DNA of 64,000 nucleotides from Tragulus kanchil (taxonomy: Eukaryota > Chordata > Mammalia > Artiodactyla > Tragulidae), in NCBI GenBank assembly GCA_022376925.1, contig JAIOJX010000030.1:173409298-173473297 (forward strand). The letters are read 5' to 3'. Of this stretch, positions 1 through 12,615 are shown piece by piece. Every line of letters begins with the position of its first letter. Position 1 is the stretch's first letter. Position numbers and translations under genes: made by a program. The notes under the pieces are model-generated. The model did not search any database. It was not told where the DNA came from and saw nothing but the letters and a program-made list of their open reading frames with translations.

Positions 1-665
1 CTATGACAAACTCCGGAGACGTAAGCAAGTATATGGCCAGGATCTCAGGTTCAAGGAGCAATAAACTAACCAGTACAACCACCAGACAGACAATAAGTAT
101 ACTGCAAAGTGCTATAGGCTCCCATAGAGGAGTGCACCAAACTCTCATGGTAGCAACAAAGACAGTGACCAGTTTGACAGAAGATGGAGTGGTGGGGCAG
201 GGTGAAAATTGCTGAGAAAGACTTTACTCCACAATTCATATCAGGCCGTAAACTGAGGACAAATTCTCAGTGCAAATGACCACAGAAGCTAAGGAAAAGG
301 ATAAATAATAGCCTGCTAGATGGATAAGATGGCATTTGAGCCTCCTTTACAAGACAAGAGGAATACAAGCCTGTAGACATAGGATAAGAGGAATTTCAGG
401 CAACAAAATCGAAAGAGAGCTGGGAAAGGACAAAACCTTTATAAGACACAGCAAACCTCTCTGTTTGGCAAGAATCCATAGCTTGTAAAATGTGGTAGTA
501 GAAGTTGAGGAGGGAGGGTGCACTGAGGCTAGTCTGTGAGAATATTTGATGTCTTTTAATGGAGTTCTCCAGGGTGATAGGAGGCTATGGAAGGTTTTTA
601 AGAAGTAAAGAGATATGCCCGGGTGTGTCCTCACATAGATAATTTCAGCAACCTTTGGAAGAATC
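1..665. other. single-copy sequence, no gene seen
   Basis: Moderately AT-rich sequence without a repeat family I can name. The short open frames on both strands (up to 149 codons, the longest running into the neighbouring SINE) have no domain or codon pattern suggesting a gene. Confidence 0.5.
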
Positions 666-680
666 AAAAGCAAAGGAAGG

Positions 681-977
681 GGCTTCCTTGGTGTCCAGTG
701 GGTAAGGCCACCACTTTGCAGTGCAAGGGGCGCCAGTTCAATCATTGGCCTGGGAAGATCCCACGTGCCATGGAGTGGCTGGACTGATGTGTCCAATTAC
801 GGAGCCGGAGCTATGGAGTGCATGTGCCCAGAGCCGGTGCTCTGCGACGACAAAGGCCACTGCGATGGGAGGCGCACACAGGCCAAAAGAACAAAGATGG
901 ATGGAAAATACATAAATGAAAGACCAATAGAAGTGGCCTGCCCGTCCCCCTCCCTCTCCAACCCACCCCCCCAAAAA
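681..977 (+). mobile_element. young tRNA-derived SINE (CHR-like family), copy 1
   Basis: The element starts with ggcttcctt..., the tRNA-derived head shared by ruminant and cetacean CHR-type SINEs. It continues through a body found eight more times in this window and ends in a C-rich then A-rich tail. It is flanked by the direct repeat aaaagcaaaggaagg at 666-680 and 978-992, a 15-bp target-site duplication expected from L1-driven insertion. The head matches the CHR class, but I do not recognise the body (tggactgatgtgtccaatta, then gccactgcgatgggaggc) from the classical CHR-1 or CHR-2 consensus. The tail part is repeated at 1992-2070 by the block duplication. Confidence 0.8.
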
Positions 978-3048
978 AAAAGCAAAGGAAGGAACTGGGA
1001 TGGGAAGACAAGCTCGTTGCAAGCTCCAGGAGGAGCTATTGAGAGCACAGACTCTACAATGTACACCCGGTTTCACTTGATGTCTCAGATAACTTGGCCC
1101 AAAAGTCCCAGGGCTAATTTCCTGCATTTTCTCTCATCCATTTTGCGAGAACATCCGCAGGTATCACCTTAGACTATTTCAGACAACACCCCTCACTCAT
1201 CTCACACTCTTAATCACTTAAGTTGCTTTAGACTCGACTTCAGAGTCCACCAACAACCTCCAGCCTTTGGCCTCATCCCCATGCTCTGCCTTTTACACTC
1301 TTCCTCTATCCTGGAAGCAAAGTCAAGAACGGATCCCTTTGTTCACACAAGTAAGTTACAATGCCCTCTGGTTACCTGAGTCACTCAGTTTCTCTCCCAG
1401 GAAGTTCATTCATAATTTCTACCGCAGATGCAATGCTCTTTCTGAAAGGAATCTGTAGCATAGAATGTTCTTCATCTGGTAACTCATAAGAGTGATACAG
1501 AAAGGAAGGGCACCACTCTAAGTGATAATCCACAGACAGTTTCACCACTGAGAATTCCAAGCTCCATTTCTTAAAGAGCCTCATAAAGTTTTATGGTGCA
1601 TTAAGTGGACTGATAGGTAAGGAGCATAAGTCTAGTTTTAGCCATTTCAAGAGATAAATAAAATGTGAAAGTTGTTTATATTTTCAAATGTTACCATTTT
1701 ATTTAATTTTTTTTTTTTTAGTTTAAAATTTCATCATACCTATACAACTGTTTATTGGAAGGGATGACACTCAGGGACTAAAGAATACACACACATAAAA
1801 TATATGTATGTGTATATATATATATACACATGTGTGATATATATATATATATATGCTGCATTAAGTCACTTAGTCATGTCCAACTCTTTGTGACCCTATG
1901 GACTGCAGCCCACCAGGCTCCTCTGACTATGAGATTATCCAGGTAAGAATACTGGAGTGCTCCAGCTCCAAAGCCCTCTCCAACCAAAAACAAGATGGAT
2001 GGAAAATACATAAATGAAAGACCAATAGAAGTGGCCTGCCGTCCCTCCCTCTCCAACCCACCCCAAAAAAGCAAAGGAAGGAACTGGGATGGGAAGACAA
2101 GCTCGTTGCAAGCTCCAGGAGGAGCTATTGAGAGCACAGACTCTACAATGTACACCCGGTTTCACTTGATGTCTCAGATAACTTGGCCCAAAAGTCCCAG
2201 GGCTAATTTCCTGCATTTTCTCTCATCCATTTTGCGAGAACATCCGCAGGTATCACCTTAGACTATTTCAGACAACACCCCTCACTCATCTCACACTCTT
2301 AATCACTTAAGTTGCTTTAGACTCGACTTCAGAGTCCACCAACAACCTCCAGCCTTTGGCCTCATCCCCATGCTCTGCCTTTTACACTCTTCCTCTATCC
2401 TGGAAGCAAAGTCAAGAACGGATCCCTTTGTTCACACAAGTAAGTTACAATGCCCTCTGGTTACCTGAGTCACTCAGTTTCTCTCCCAGGAAGTTCATTC
2501 ATAATTTCTACCGCAGATGCAATGCTCTTTCTGAAAGGAATCTGTAGCATAGAATGTTCTTCATCTGGTAACTCATAAGAGTGATACAGAAAGGAAGGGC
2601 ACCACTCTAAGTGATAATCCACAGACAGTTTCACCACTGAGAATTCCAAGCTCCATTTCTTAAAGAGCCTCATAAAGTTTTATGGTGCATTAAGTGGACT
2701 GATAGGTAAGGAGCATAAGTCTAGTTTTAGCCATTTCAAGAGATAAATAAAATGTGAAAGTTGTTTATATTTTCAAATGTTACCATTTTATTTAATTTTT
2801 TTTTTTTTAGTTTAAAATTTCATCATACCTATACAACTGTTTATTGGAAGGGATGACACTCAGGGACTAAAGAATACACACACATAAAATATATGTATGT
2901 GTATATATATATATACACATGTGTGATATATATATATATATATGCTGCATTAAGTCACTTAGTCATGTCCAACTCTTTGTGACCCTATGGACTGCAGCCC
3001 ACCAGGCTCCTCTGACTATGAGATTATCCAGGTAAGAATACTGGAGTG
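894..3048. repeat. doubled block 1 (894-1958 and 1992-3048)
   Basis: Two direct copies at an offset of 1098 falling to 1089. Differences are mainly homopolymer lengths: the C and A runs at 945-980 are shorter in the second copy. Thirty-three bases, 1959-1991, match neither flank cleanly. The second copy begins inside the SINE body, so it holds a headless SINE with no target-site duplication of its own. Probable assembly duplication. Confidence 0.9.
1784..1854. repeat. TA/TG/CA microsatellite
   Basis: Interrupted alternating purine-pyrimidine tract (acacaca, tatgtatgtg, tatatata) at the 3' flank of a Bov-tA. It recurs at about 2873-2943 in the second copy of block 1. Confidence 0.85.
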
Positions 3049-3159
3049 GGCTGCCATGACCTCCTCCAGGGGATCTTCCTGATCCAGGGACCAAACCCGT
3101 ATCGCATGTCTCCTTCATTGACAGGCAGGTTCTTTACCACTAGGGTCACCTAAGAAGCT
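2941..3159 (-). mobile_element. Bov-tA SINE
   Basis: On the minus strand the element runs from a degenerate tRNA-Glu-like head near 3159 to the typical tail (cttagtcatgtccaactctt in plus orientation). The diagnostic ruminant block ggactgcagcccaccaggct is present. A truncated copy lies at 1852-1958 because block 1 ends inside the element. Divergence from the family is visible by eye. Confidence 0.85.
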
Positions 3160-3161
3160 AT

Positions 3162-3165
<4 letters not shown>

Positions 3166-3208
<43 letters not shown>

Positions 3209-3212
3209 TATA
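3166..3212. repeat. TA/CA microsatellite
   Basis: Compound tract of TACA, TA and CA dinucleotides just beyond the head of the Bov-tA at 2941-3159. Confidence 0.9.
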
Positions 3213-4680
3213 TCACAGAAAATTACTTGAAATGTCATAAGAATTGAATAAATACTAGCAATAGACTCAATGGTTCCTACAACCAATTCTGATCAGTACC
3301 AAAATACAATGATACTAATATTGAAAATGATATGTTACTAGCATCACTGGACACTTTTTCCCTGTCTCACTACACTTGCTTAGACCTTGTTTCACCCAAG
3401 TAAGCACAGAGACCAGAAGTTAAATGTCCAAGTCACACAATTTCAACAGTCCCTCAATGTGTTATTTTAGATAGTGTGATGTCTGTCTCTCAGTTGCCGA
3501 ACTCTCAAAATTCAAGACAGATTGTCAGACTGTTAGAAGACTGGCTGGCTTGCAGTCTAACACTAGTTATTTTATGAAGTGAGGCTCTTCTTAAACTTAA
3601 AGAAATCAATACAAGTAAAGGAAATGACAATGCCTTCCAAAAACCCCTTCATAGCCTACAGCTTACGTGAGTACATTTTTTGTTACTTAGACAAAATCTA
3701 TACTTTTCCTTCCTCCCAACATTCTCAGTAAGAAGATTTAATCTAATTTGATGACCAGATTGTATTTAAGGCCACCTGAAGAAGAATATGAAATTTCTTT
3801 TTTATTTTTAATATGAAATTTCTTGTATGAAGTGACATTAGGTTTGAAAAGTCATTAATCCATGCAGTACTTAACTGAGTAAGGATCATGACTGAGGCCA
3901 GTAATACCAACACTATTTTAGTCACTTAACCATGAAAGTTACACAGTGAGAAAAATTATTCCAGAGCACATGTCTTCACTGCCTCCTCATCTAACCCCAA
4001 AGCTAGAAGCAATTTGTTGACACATTCATTGTGATAAAGAAAAGACAATTTTAAGATCTGAACAGACTATTCTATATAGACCTTCATAACAATTTGTGTT
4101 TATATTTTAAGTATCAAAATGTTGTTTAGTTATCCTAGGTGATCAAACAACCTTATATCTTATGTATTGCTGTGAAGTATTTTTGACCGGTCTATAAAAT
4201 AGTTGGTGTTGAGTCTTTGTTCAGAAACACAATTACCAGTGTTAATACTTTTACTTTGGGCAAGAAAATCATTTTAAGTGTGCAACCAAGGAATTAATTA
4301 TATAAAACTAAGAATTTCTACCCTGAAATGTAAATATAGCTGGCTGGCCACAGAGATACATTTAAAAAATCAAAAAAGATCTGATGAAAATGAAAAATAT
4401 ATCCTACTCACTGGGCTTTTTGTTCACCTGAATAAACAGAACATACCAAGCTTATACAATGCCCATGGAGTGAAAGTACTTACGTGAAACATACAGAGGA
4501 TTAAAAGAGGAAAAAGCAAAAGAAATGTATTTTGAGATATGTACCTAGCTACAGGTGATAAACAAATGATCAGTATCCTGTACAAATAAGGCCATACTAT
4601 ATATATTCAATGCATTTAGATGTGACAGAAATTACTCTAAATGACATTATGCAACCTATATGAGAGTACAATACTACAAA
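3213..4680. other. AT-rich single-copy sequence
   Basis: No repeat family, coding region or RNA gene recognised. The frames at 3743-3925 (minus) and 4278-4487 (plus) are short and lack coding character. Confidence 0.5.
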
Positions 4681-4689
4681 ACATTTCAA

Positions 4690-5284
4690 ACCTTTAATTA
4701 CATTTATTGACACTAAAGCTGTAATTGCCTGCTCTGCCATGGGAGACTAGATGGAGAGGCGGGTGAACAGATGGACAGGATCTCTATTCTCTGCTCTACT
4801 GGCTGCTGCCAGTGAATGCCAGTACACTAATAAAGTGCTCAGAGGACTTCTGCTTCCATCTGCCCTTAATAAGAATAAATGAGGCTCTAAAGCAAGCACG
4901 TGCTTTGGCGGCTCCTGCATGAAACCCTTCAATAGCGCTTGACGATGTGGACGGGTTGATCTAAGCCGACCGCTCACAGGTTGTGACAGTCCCACCACCC
5001 TGTGTCCTCTGCCTCCCATTCCCTGATCCCTGAGTGGTACTCCCTCTGTCCTGGCTATTTATCATCGGAAATTATCATGCTTGGGCAACTTTAATGGTCT
5101 CTTAGCCCCATTGTTCCATGGCAAGTAATGAAATTAGATGAGTCCTGCTCAGTTTAGTGAGCGGAGACTTTATGATTCTCTTATGTTTGGAGAAATAAAT
5201 GTTTATGAAGCTCCTCTTACAGTCCACAGGTGTGCAGCAAATTTCATTAATAGTCTGCGTCTTCTGTCTCCATTACAAGGTTTT
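4690..5284. promoter_or_regulatory. candidate conserved noncoding element, left part
   Basis: This stretch stands out from its AT-rich surroundings. It is repeat-free, close to balanced in base composition, and keeps several CpG dinucleotides (near 4758, 4948 and 4970). It carries homeodomain-like TAAT cores (caagtaatgaaattaga near 5122) and an E-box-like cacgtg near 4898. These are the looks of mammalian conserved noncoding elements. Conservation cannot be measured from one sequence, so the call is inference. The frame at 4747-5019 (minus, 90 codons) could instead be real, but it has no recognisable domain. Confidence 0.3.
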
Positions 5285-5551
5285 TCTTTTTCTTTTCCCC
5301 ATCATACCTCTTTTATTTATACTTATTTTCATCCATCTTTTCATTCTTTGGCCTGTGTGGGCCTCCCACTGCAGTGGCCTCTCACTGCAGAGCACAGGCT
5401 CTGGGAGCATGCACTCCAGAGCACTGGCTCATAATTAGACACACCAGTCCAGCCACTTCTTGGCACATGGGATCTTCCCTGGCCAGGGATGGAGCAGATG
5501 CCCCTTGCACTGCAAGGCAGACTCTTTATTGACTGGACCACCAGGGAAGTC
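5285..5551 (-). mobile_element. young tRNA-derived SINE (CHR-like family), copy 2
   Basis: Minus-strand copy whose head (ccagggaagtcc in plus orientation) lies at the right end and whose A-rich tail lies at the left. A perfect 15-bp target-site duplication, ccattacaaggtttt, sits at 5270-5284 and 5552-5566. It divides a candidate conserved noncoding region. Confidence 0.85.
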
Positions 5552-5566
5552 CCATTACAAGGTTTT

Positions 5567-5990
5567 GACTGCAGCCTCCCTGCCACGTCCCGACTCTGGC
5601 AGAAACTAGACAAAGAGAGAAATAAACTGCAATTTCCTCATTACAACAGGTCAGACATGTAAGGCAAGGGATACAGCTCTCCGGCACTGGAGGAAAGTTC
5701 AGTATTGCCATTCTATGCAGGGCAGTGAGGTCCCACTAACTTTTACCCAGCCAAAGGGAGAATAAAAGTGGGCTAAAAAGCATTTCTCCAAAGTAAAATG
5801 ATGAAAGTCCCTGTGGTAGAGTATTTTGGGCAATTTCTATTAAAAAGAGTTGCTGTTTTTAAATGGTCTATCTCCCAAGGATCATCCTTGGAGGTTAATG
5901 AAGAGTTGTAAAGATACTTTAATGGGGCGCCAAAGGTAGAGACTTTTGTTATTCACCTTGAATAATAATCCTTTAATTATCATTTATTTC
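5567..5990. promoter_or_regulatory. candidate conserved noncoding element, right part
   Basis: Repeat-free sequence continuing the candidate element on the other side of the SINE. It includes an inverted motif (ccaaggatcatccttgg, 5875-5891) and ggggcgccaaag near 5924, followed by TAAT-rich sequence (aataataatcctttaattat near 5962). Function is inferred only from composition. Confidence 0.25.
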
Positions 5991-6467
5991 TCCCTACTCT
6001 GTAGGAAAAGTGCTAAATTAGTATAAAAGCAGAATAAGTGGATAGACATTACAGGAAGATAGTTTTGAACTCAATATTTGGAAGAACTAAGCAGTATTCA
6101 GACATTCTCAAAGATATATGAGCCAGTGGGTTCCCTTCATTAGAAGAAACCAAACACAGAGTCATTGTTCACTTCGTAGGGATATTATAAAGGGAGCATC
6201 ATGTCTTTCATAGTCCTTGAAAATAATTTACTTAAATTTAGTCTTAAAATATCTATTCCTCTCTTCCCCCTTACCACACAGACACACCACACATGAGGGT
6301 AATATGGATTGATAAGCTCTGTAAAATTGGAATATTAGAAAAACAGAGTAAAGCATCAGGGTCAGGTATATCTTAGTAATTTGTAAAGGTGTTGGCTCCA
6401 AGCTTGGGCTCAAATTTCATTCGGAGAACAGGAAATAACAAGTGATCTTTATGTGACCAAGAGTCTC
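5991..6467. other. single-copy sequence
   Basis: No repeat, gene or RNA recognised. Confidence 0.4.
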
Positions 6468-6815
6468 CCCATTCTTCCTCTGGCAACCATAAATTCATTT
6501 TCTAAGTCTGTGAGTCTGTTTCTGTTTTCTAAAGATGTGGGTTTTTTTGTATCATTTCTTTTTAGATTTTGCATATAAGGAATGTCACACTGGGATGACA
6601 TGACACACTGCTATATTTAAAATGGATAAACAACAAGGAGCTACTGCATAGCATAGGGAGCTCTGCTCAATGTTCTATGTCAGCCTGGATGGGAGGGCAG
6701 TTTAGGAGAAAACAGAAACATGTATATGTATGGCTGAGTCACTCTGCTGTCCACCTGAGACTATCTCAACATTGTTTGGCCATACTCCAATATAAAATAA
6801 AAACTTAAATAAAGG
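6468..6815 (+). mobile_element. L1 LINE 3' end
   Basis: Matches the artiodactyl L1 3' untranslated region. It shows the run around ggatgggagggcagtttagg, then gctgagtcactctgctgtcc, and ends at the polyadenylation-type ending ccatactccaatataaaata near 6780-6800. It is 5'-truncated, with no ORF2 sequence, and moderately diverged. Confidence 0.7.
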
Positions 6816-8205
6816 TCCCTCTTTGTCCATTCCTGCAGTAAGAATGTGTTGAGGGATAGGTATTGAATATACAGATGTAAAAATAATTCTGTCACTTTTT
6901 TATCTATCTACCTACCCACCTACCTATCTTGCTTACTTATGTCTCTATATATTCAGTCCTGCATGATCTATCTATGCTTTAAATATATCTATGTCCACAG
7001 TATCTATTCTTATATATAAACACATGGCTGGGGCTGTAGAATCAGGAAAGGATATATAAATACTGATGGCTGCCTTAGTTGTTGCATCTAGATATCTGAG
7101 GGAAGTCCTGCTAGAGTCAAAGCTAATTCATTGAAAAGAACACAACTGAGAAAATCAAAGAGAAACAGAGCTTGTTCCAGATGGTACTGCATGTAGAGTT
7201 CACTATTCCTCCACACTTGTGGGATGGTACACTGTGTTAATGTTTAAATCATTGTTAGTAGTGTTTTTGGTGATAACCAAAGAGAAAATTTTATCCTAAC
7301 TGATGCAAGTGACAAAGTACAAGGTAATTTCAGTGGCTAACTTTCATCTGTTAGCATGGAGAGAGGAAGAAATAGAGGAAGGCTCTACAGGAACATTAAA
7401 TAGCATCCTCATATTTTGATACATTGCATGATGCCTTTTATTGTAGGCAGAAGGAAGGGTATTAAGAAAGAAAGAATTTATAATAAGCAAGTAGAAATCT
7501 GCAAAGAGTTCCAATACAAAGTGCTGATTGGGACGAATTTTAGCAAGAGAGAAAAGGCAATATTTCTCCTTCAGTTACTAAAAACGCTCTCTTTTTTGTT
7601 GTCCTTTATAGGAAAGCAAAAACAGAAGATGAGATAAAAAAGAGAGGAGAGGGAAAAAAAAATGATAGAGGGAGCCAATGGCATCCCTGGATGTACTTGG
7701 GGACTCCTGAAGCCTCTATATTCTGGACTTATCACGCAACGTACATTTCCTTAGTCCCTTGGTAGTTATATATCCTCACTGCCAATCCCAGGAGCTCTCA
7801 GTCCTCCAGGAAAAGGCCCGGTGTTAGATGTTGAGGAAGGAGAGTTGTTGTTGCACACAGGGCCAGGTTTGCATATCAACTTTTCCCATAGGCTCTATGC
7901 ATCCTTGTAAGGAGATAAGGAAACTCACTTGGTTTTCAAAAGAAATCAGTCATGCTATTTTACACCCTGCATTTCCAGCATAAAGACAACAAAATTTATT
8001 TAATTCTTACTTTAGTGTTGTCTGTGCTACTGGAACATTCAACTGGCATGTGCACTAGTTTCATACACTGAGACCAATACGTACATATTTTATAGGATTA
8101 CTAATCAGCTATGTACATTTTACCTGATCATTGGTCATGCTTTTCAAATACAGCTTAACTTCTTCTTCAAAGAATGTAATAGTAAACAGGCTGCTATATC
8201 ATACA
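6816..8205. other. single-copy AT-rich sequence with a degenerate tetranucleotide tract
   Basis: An imperfect CTAT/CTAC tract occupies about 6899-6990. The 73-codon plus-strand frame at 7416-7637 is lysine-rich because of A-rich DNA and has no domain. Nothing else recognised. Confidence 0.5.
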
Positions 8206-8412
8206 TGTGTGCTGTGCAAGTGCTAAGTTGTGTTCGACTGTTTGCAACCCCATAGACTGTAGCCTGCTAGGCTCCTCTGTCTGTGGGACTTCCCAGGCAA
8301 GACTGGAGTAGGTTGCTATGCCTCTTCCAGAGGATCTTCCAGACCCAGGGGTAGAACCCATGTCTCTTACTGCCAAGCAGGTTCTTTACCATTAGCACCA
8401 CCTGAGAAGCCT
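8206..8412 (-). mobile_element. Bov-tA SINE
   Basis: Minus-strand Bov-tA. In plus orientation the tail gtgctaagttgtgttcgact is followed by a degraded gactgcagcc block (actgtagcctgctaggctcc), then ggatcttccagacccaggg, and the head ends at cacctgagaagcc. Diverged, old copy. Confidence 0.85.
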
Positions 8413-8991
8413 TATACTGTGCTATCAGGGAAGCCCACTCTATCACACACAAATGTTTAAAAAGTAGGGAGGAACTAAAATCCAATTAGTTCTTATCTCA
8501 AATATATGTTGAACGGTCACAAAATTTGGCAAAAATTTGAGATTCTTCATTCCCAAACAGAGTTAATTCTAACTCCATACATAAATAAAAGTAATAATAA
8601 ACCAATAACATATGTCTGAAATATATTTTGCAAAGTTATACTACAGTCCTTAAAAGCTGGGATTTGGAGTCAGACAAACTAAGACACAAGATAGAATAAC
8701 TAGTCATTTATTTAGCAGTCCTATGGTTAATTTCTTCATCCCTAAATGGATGTCAATAATATATAAATCATAGAATTACCATGATGATTTAAAGAGGTGA
8801 ATATTTAAAATGCCTAATAATAGTACCAACTTATAATACAAGCTTGATGAATGGCCACAGTCACTGATGGCGTTCGCCTAGTTCTCTCCTTGATTTCAGT
8901 TAACTTTCATAATGCCTAAACCAAAGGTTGGAAATAAGTTGGAAAAATCAATCTCCAGAACATTTAGGATAACATGTTTCCTACGGCTTGG
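8413..8991. other. AT-rich single-copy sequence
   Basis: No repeat, coding or RNA feature recognised. Confidence 0.4.
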
Positions 8992-11200
8992 ATATATGTA
9001 ATTTGAAACAGCTGAGATAGCAAAGCACAGAAATTGAAAATAAATTCTTGGCAGACTTGGTGTTAGAACCTAATTATAAGTTCTCAATATGGCACCAAGG
9101 CCTGGAAAGAAGATGAAGAAAAGGAAACTCTGTGTACGCTTGATAGCAGACTCCCACCCCGAAATCCCTCAACCATCCCAAAGCTGGCATTTATTTGTAA
9201 ATAGTTAACTAGTAGTATATAGGAAAAGCATAATCCCTACAACATTTTGTATTTCAGAAATCACTCAGTTGTGAAAAATCCTGCAGAGGTGACATATTGA
9301 TAATTTTCTCATTATATTACCAAATAAATAATAAGGCGTAATACTTAATGACTAGTCTTTGAATTAAATACATGTATGTTCTTATTTGCTAATTACAGTG
9401 GTTGAATCATACATGAGCCTGTCTGCCTTGAATACACAGGAATGATCTGAAACACCAGATCATTAGGATGAAGACATATTTAGACACACAAATAACATTT
9501 CCTAAATTGAAGCTTCTTGAAGAAATATCTGGCTGTGAATCCATAATAAACTTATAGAAGACTGAATTTTTGAAGATGGCTAAGAAATGCATTTCTCATT
9601 CATTTATTTGATGTCATTTGTTGACCTAAAACAAACAGATTTTCTCTAGCAAAGATGGATTTATTCAGGATTAGAAGAGAAATGCAGTTTGAGATCTGAA
9701 ACGATGGTCAGTCATAAGCAAGAGATACAGACATACAACTAGGGATGGAGAATGCTTTTATAGAGGGGAAAAGGAAGTTGGGAGAAAGAGAGTGAGCGAA
9801 GAGTCCTCGGCTCATCATTGGCTGAGTCCTTGTCAAGAAAGACAGTAAATCTTTCTTCTTTATGTAGGGTATGAGAGCTCCCTGCTCTGGTTTTTCAACT
9901 CCGATTTATTAAATAATTAATAAGAATTAATCATTATTAATTCTTTATGTATTGGTAGATAATACAGGTTAATGTTTAAGAATATTGACTCGGAAGCTTA
10001 AAAGACATGAGCTAAAAGCCTAGCATTGTCTTGTACTGGCTGAGGAAATAAAACAAGTTATTTAACCTACAAATCTTAGATTTCTCATCTGTAAAATATA
10101 TGTAATTTGAAACAGCTGAGATAGCAAAGCACAGAAATTGAAAATAAATTCTTGGCAGACTTGGTGTTAGAACCTAATTATAAGTTCTCAATATGGCACC
10201 AAGGCCTGGAAAGAAGATGAAGAAAAGGAAACTCTGTGTACGCTTGATAGCAGACTCCACCCGAAATCCCTCAACCATCCCAAAGCTGGCATTTATTTGT
10301 AAATAGTTAACTAGTAGTATATAGGAAAAGCATAATCCCTACAACATTTTGTATTTCAGAAATCACTCAGTTGTGAAAAATCCTGCAGAGGTGACATATT
10401 GATAATTTTCTCATTATATTACCAAATAAATAATAAGGCGTAATACTTAATGACTAGTCTTTGAATTAAATACATGTATGTTCTTATTTGCTAATTACAG
10501 TGGTTGAATCATACATGAGCCTGTCTGCCTTGAATACACAGGAATGATCTGAAACACCAGATCATTAGGATGAAGACATATTTAGACACACAAATAACAT
10601 TTCCTAAATTGAAGCTTCTTGAAGAAATATCTGGCTGTGAATCCATAATAAACTTATAGAAGACTGAATTTTTGAAGATGGCTAAGAAATGCATTTCTCA
10701 TTCATTTATTTGATGTCATTTGTTGACCTAAAACAAACAGATTTTCTCTAGCAAAGATGGATTTATTCAGGATTAGAAGAGAAATGCAGTTTGAGATCTG
10801 AAACGATGGTCAGTCATAAGCAAGAGATACAGACATACAACTAGGGATGGAGAATGCTTTTATAGAGGGGAAAAGGAAGTTGGGAGAAAGAGAGTGAGCG
10901 AAGAGTCCTCGGCTCATCATTGGCTGAGTCCTTGTCAAGAAAGACAGTAAATCTTTCTTCTTTATGTAGGGTATGAGAGCTCCCTGCTCTGGTTTTTCAA
11001 CTCCGATTTATTAAATAATTAATAAGAATTAATCATTATTAATTCTTTATGTATTGGTAGATAATACAGGTTAATGTTTAAGAATATTGACTCGGAAGCT
11101 TAAAAGACATGAGCTAAAAGCCTAGCATTGTCTTGTACTGGCTGAGGAAATAAAACAAGTTATTTAACCTACAAATCTTAGATTTCTCATCTGTAAAATA
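8992..11200. repeat. doubled block 2 (8992-10098 and 10096-11200)
   Basis: Direct copies at an offset of 1104 falling to 1102. The two-base loss is in a C-run (ctcccaccccg against ctccacccg near 9150 and 10255). The junction reuses the microhomology ata at 10096-10098. All other internal sequence appears identical, including the spurious 61-codon minus frame in each copy. Confidence 0.93.
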
Positions 11201-11221
11201 AGGATAATAAAACCCACATCA

Positions 11222-11515
11222 TACCGAGCTGAGTTCCCTGTGCTGTCTTCCTACTAGAAGCTTCCCACTAGCTATCTACTTAACATGCGGTCATGTATAT
11301 ATGTCAATGCTACTCTCTCAATTTTCCCACTCTCTCCTTCTCCACTGTATCCACAAGTTCATTCTCTATGTCTGTGTTTCTATTCCTGCCCTGCAAGTAT
11401 GTTCATCAGTACCACTTTTCTAGATTCTACATATATAGATGCATTGCTGTACAGCAGGAACTAACCCAATATTGCAAAGTATTTATACACCAATAAAAAT
11501 GATTTTTAAAAGATT
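11222..11515 (+). mobile_element. L1 LINE 3' end
   Basis: Artiodactyl L1 3' untranslated sequence. It contains cagttccctgtgctgt-like sequence near 11229, a pyrimidine-rich middle, and the ending gctgtacagcaggaactaac with accaataaaaatgattttta at 11490-11509. 5'-truncated. Confidence 0.75.
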
Positions 11516-12415
11516 TAAAAAACACATATAGGGGTACTGTGAATACCAAGTTATTAATACATGACACAAGTCAAGGGCTCACCATGTACTGGTGTAGAGA
11601 AATCACTTAATGAATGATCATCACAATTCTTGTTATCTCTTGCCAAAATTTTTTTTCTCATACTTATTTTCTTAAATGAAATATATATGTAAAAATTCAG
11701 AATCATAAGACTGTCTTTTTTTACTATTCCATAATGCACTGCATACTTTCTGACTACTTGAGTGAGTTTGAAGGTAAGTATTTGCCTGTAGGTCAGTGCA
11801 AAATAAATAGACCAAGACTGAAAATTAAGCCAATCAATGAGTAGTAAGAGAACTGAAAGTCTGAACACAGAATGGGAGTAAAGACGGAAAGACAGATTCT
11901 TCCACATTCCAATAAATGGGACTGAGAAATCACATCTCAAGATGGTAAGAAGGTGATGTGTATAGCATAAATTATTAATGTGAGATAACATGACTTACTG
12001 CTTTCAATTTAGAACTTCCTCCTAAGCCCAGAGGGCTACATCCACGTGGGTATTTCCTCTTATTCTAGCTTAAAATTTTCTGTTTAATACAAGAATTGAT
12101 CATTTATCTACTGTGGGGGCTCAAAGGCCATAGATCACATAAATTTCTAAATATCCTGCCTGGTTTAAGGCAGAAGACCTACCTAACAATGTCGTTTCTG
12201 GAAAAATTAGTTCACAGTGAAGAAAAAAAAATTAATGAATAGTGTAAGTGAGTCTAACCACAATATGTATTAAGAGAATCCCATAGGAATAAACAGGTTT
12301 CCCAGGTGGCACTAGTAATGAGCCCACCTGCCAATACAGGATACATAGAGACATGGGTTTGATCCCTGGGTCAGGAAGCTCCCCTGGAGGAGAGGATGGA
12401 AACCCACTCCAGTAT

Positions 12416-12515
12416 TCTTTTTTTTTTTTTTTTTTTTTGCCACGTCTGTTGATCTTTCATTTATTTATCTTTGCTCTTTTGGCCTGTGTGGGACCACTGG
12501 ACCACCAGGGAAGCC
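12416..12515 (-). mobile_element. internally deleted young SINE nested in Bov-tA
   Basis: Minus-strand insert. Poly-T and the tail region (gatctttcatttatttatct) through ggcctgtgtggg join directly to the head end gaccactggaccaccaggga, so about 180 bp of the body is missing. The target-site duplication cccactccagtat lies at 12403-12415 and 12516-12528, so it inserted as a unit. The deletion may precede insertion or be later. Second copy at 13552-13652. Confidence 0.85.
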
Positions 12516-12613
12516 CCCACTCCAGTATCCTTGCCTGAAAAATCCCACAGACAGAGGAGTCTGGCAGGCTGCAGCCCATGGGGTTGAGAACAGCCAAACA
12601 TGACCGAAGTGAC

Positions 12614-12615
<2 letters not shown>

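Noticed and set aside
347..1127. Overlapping frames of 129-149 codons on both strands
   Set aside because: They run through the SINE and its flank. SINE bodies are stop-poor in several frames and the same peptides recur at other SINE copies. No protein family is recognisable.
4747..5019. Possible 90-codon exon in the candidate conserved region
   Set aside because: No recognisable domain and no splice-site pattern I would trust. A noncoding conserved element is equally or more likely.
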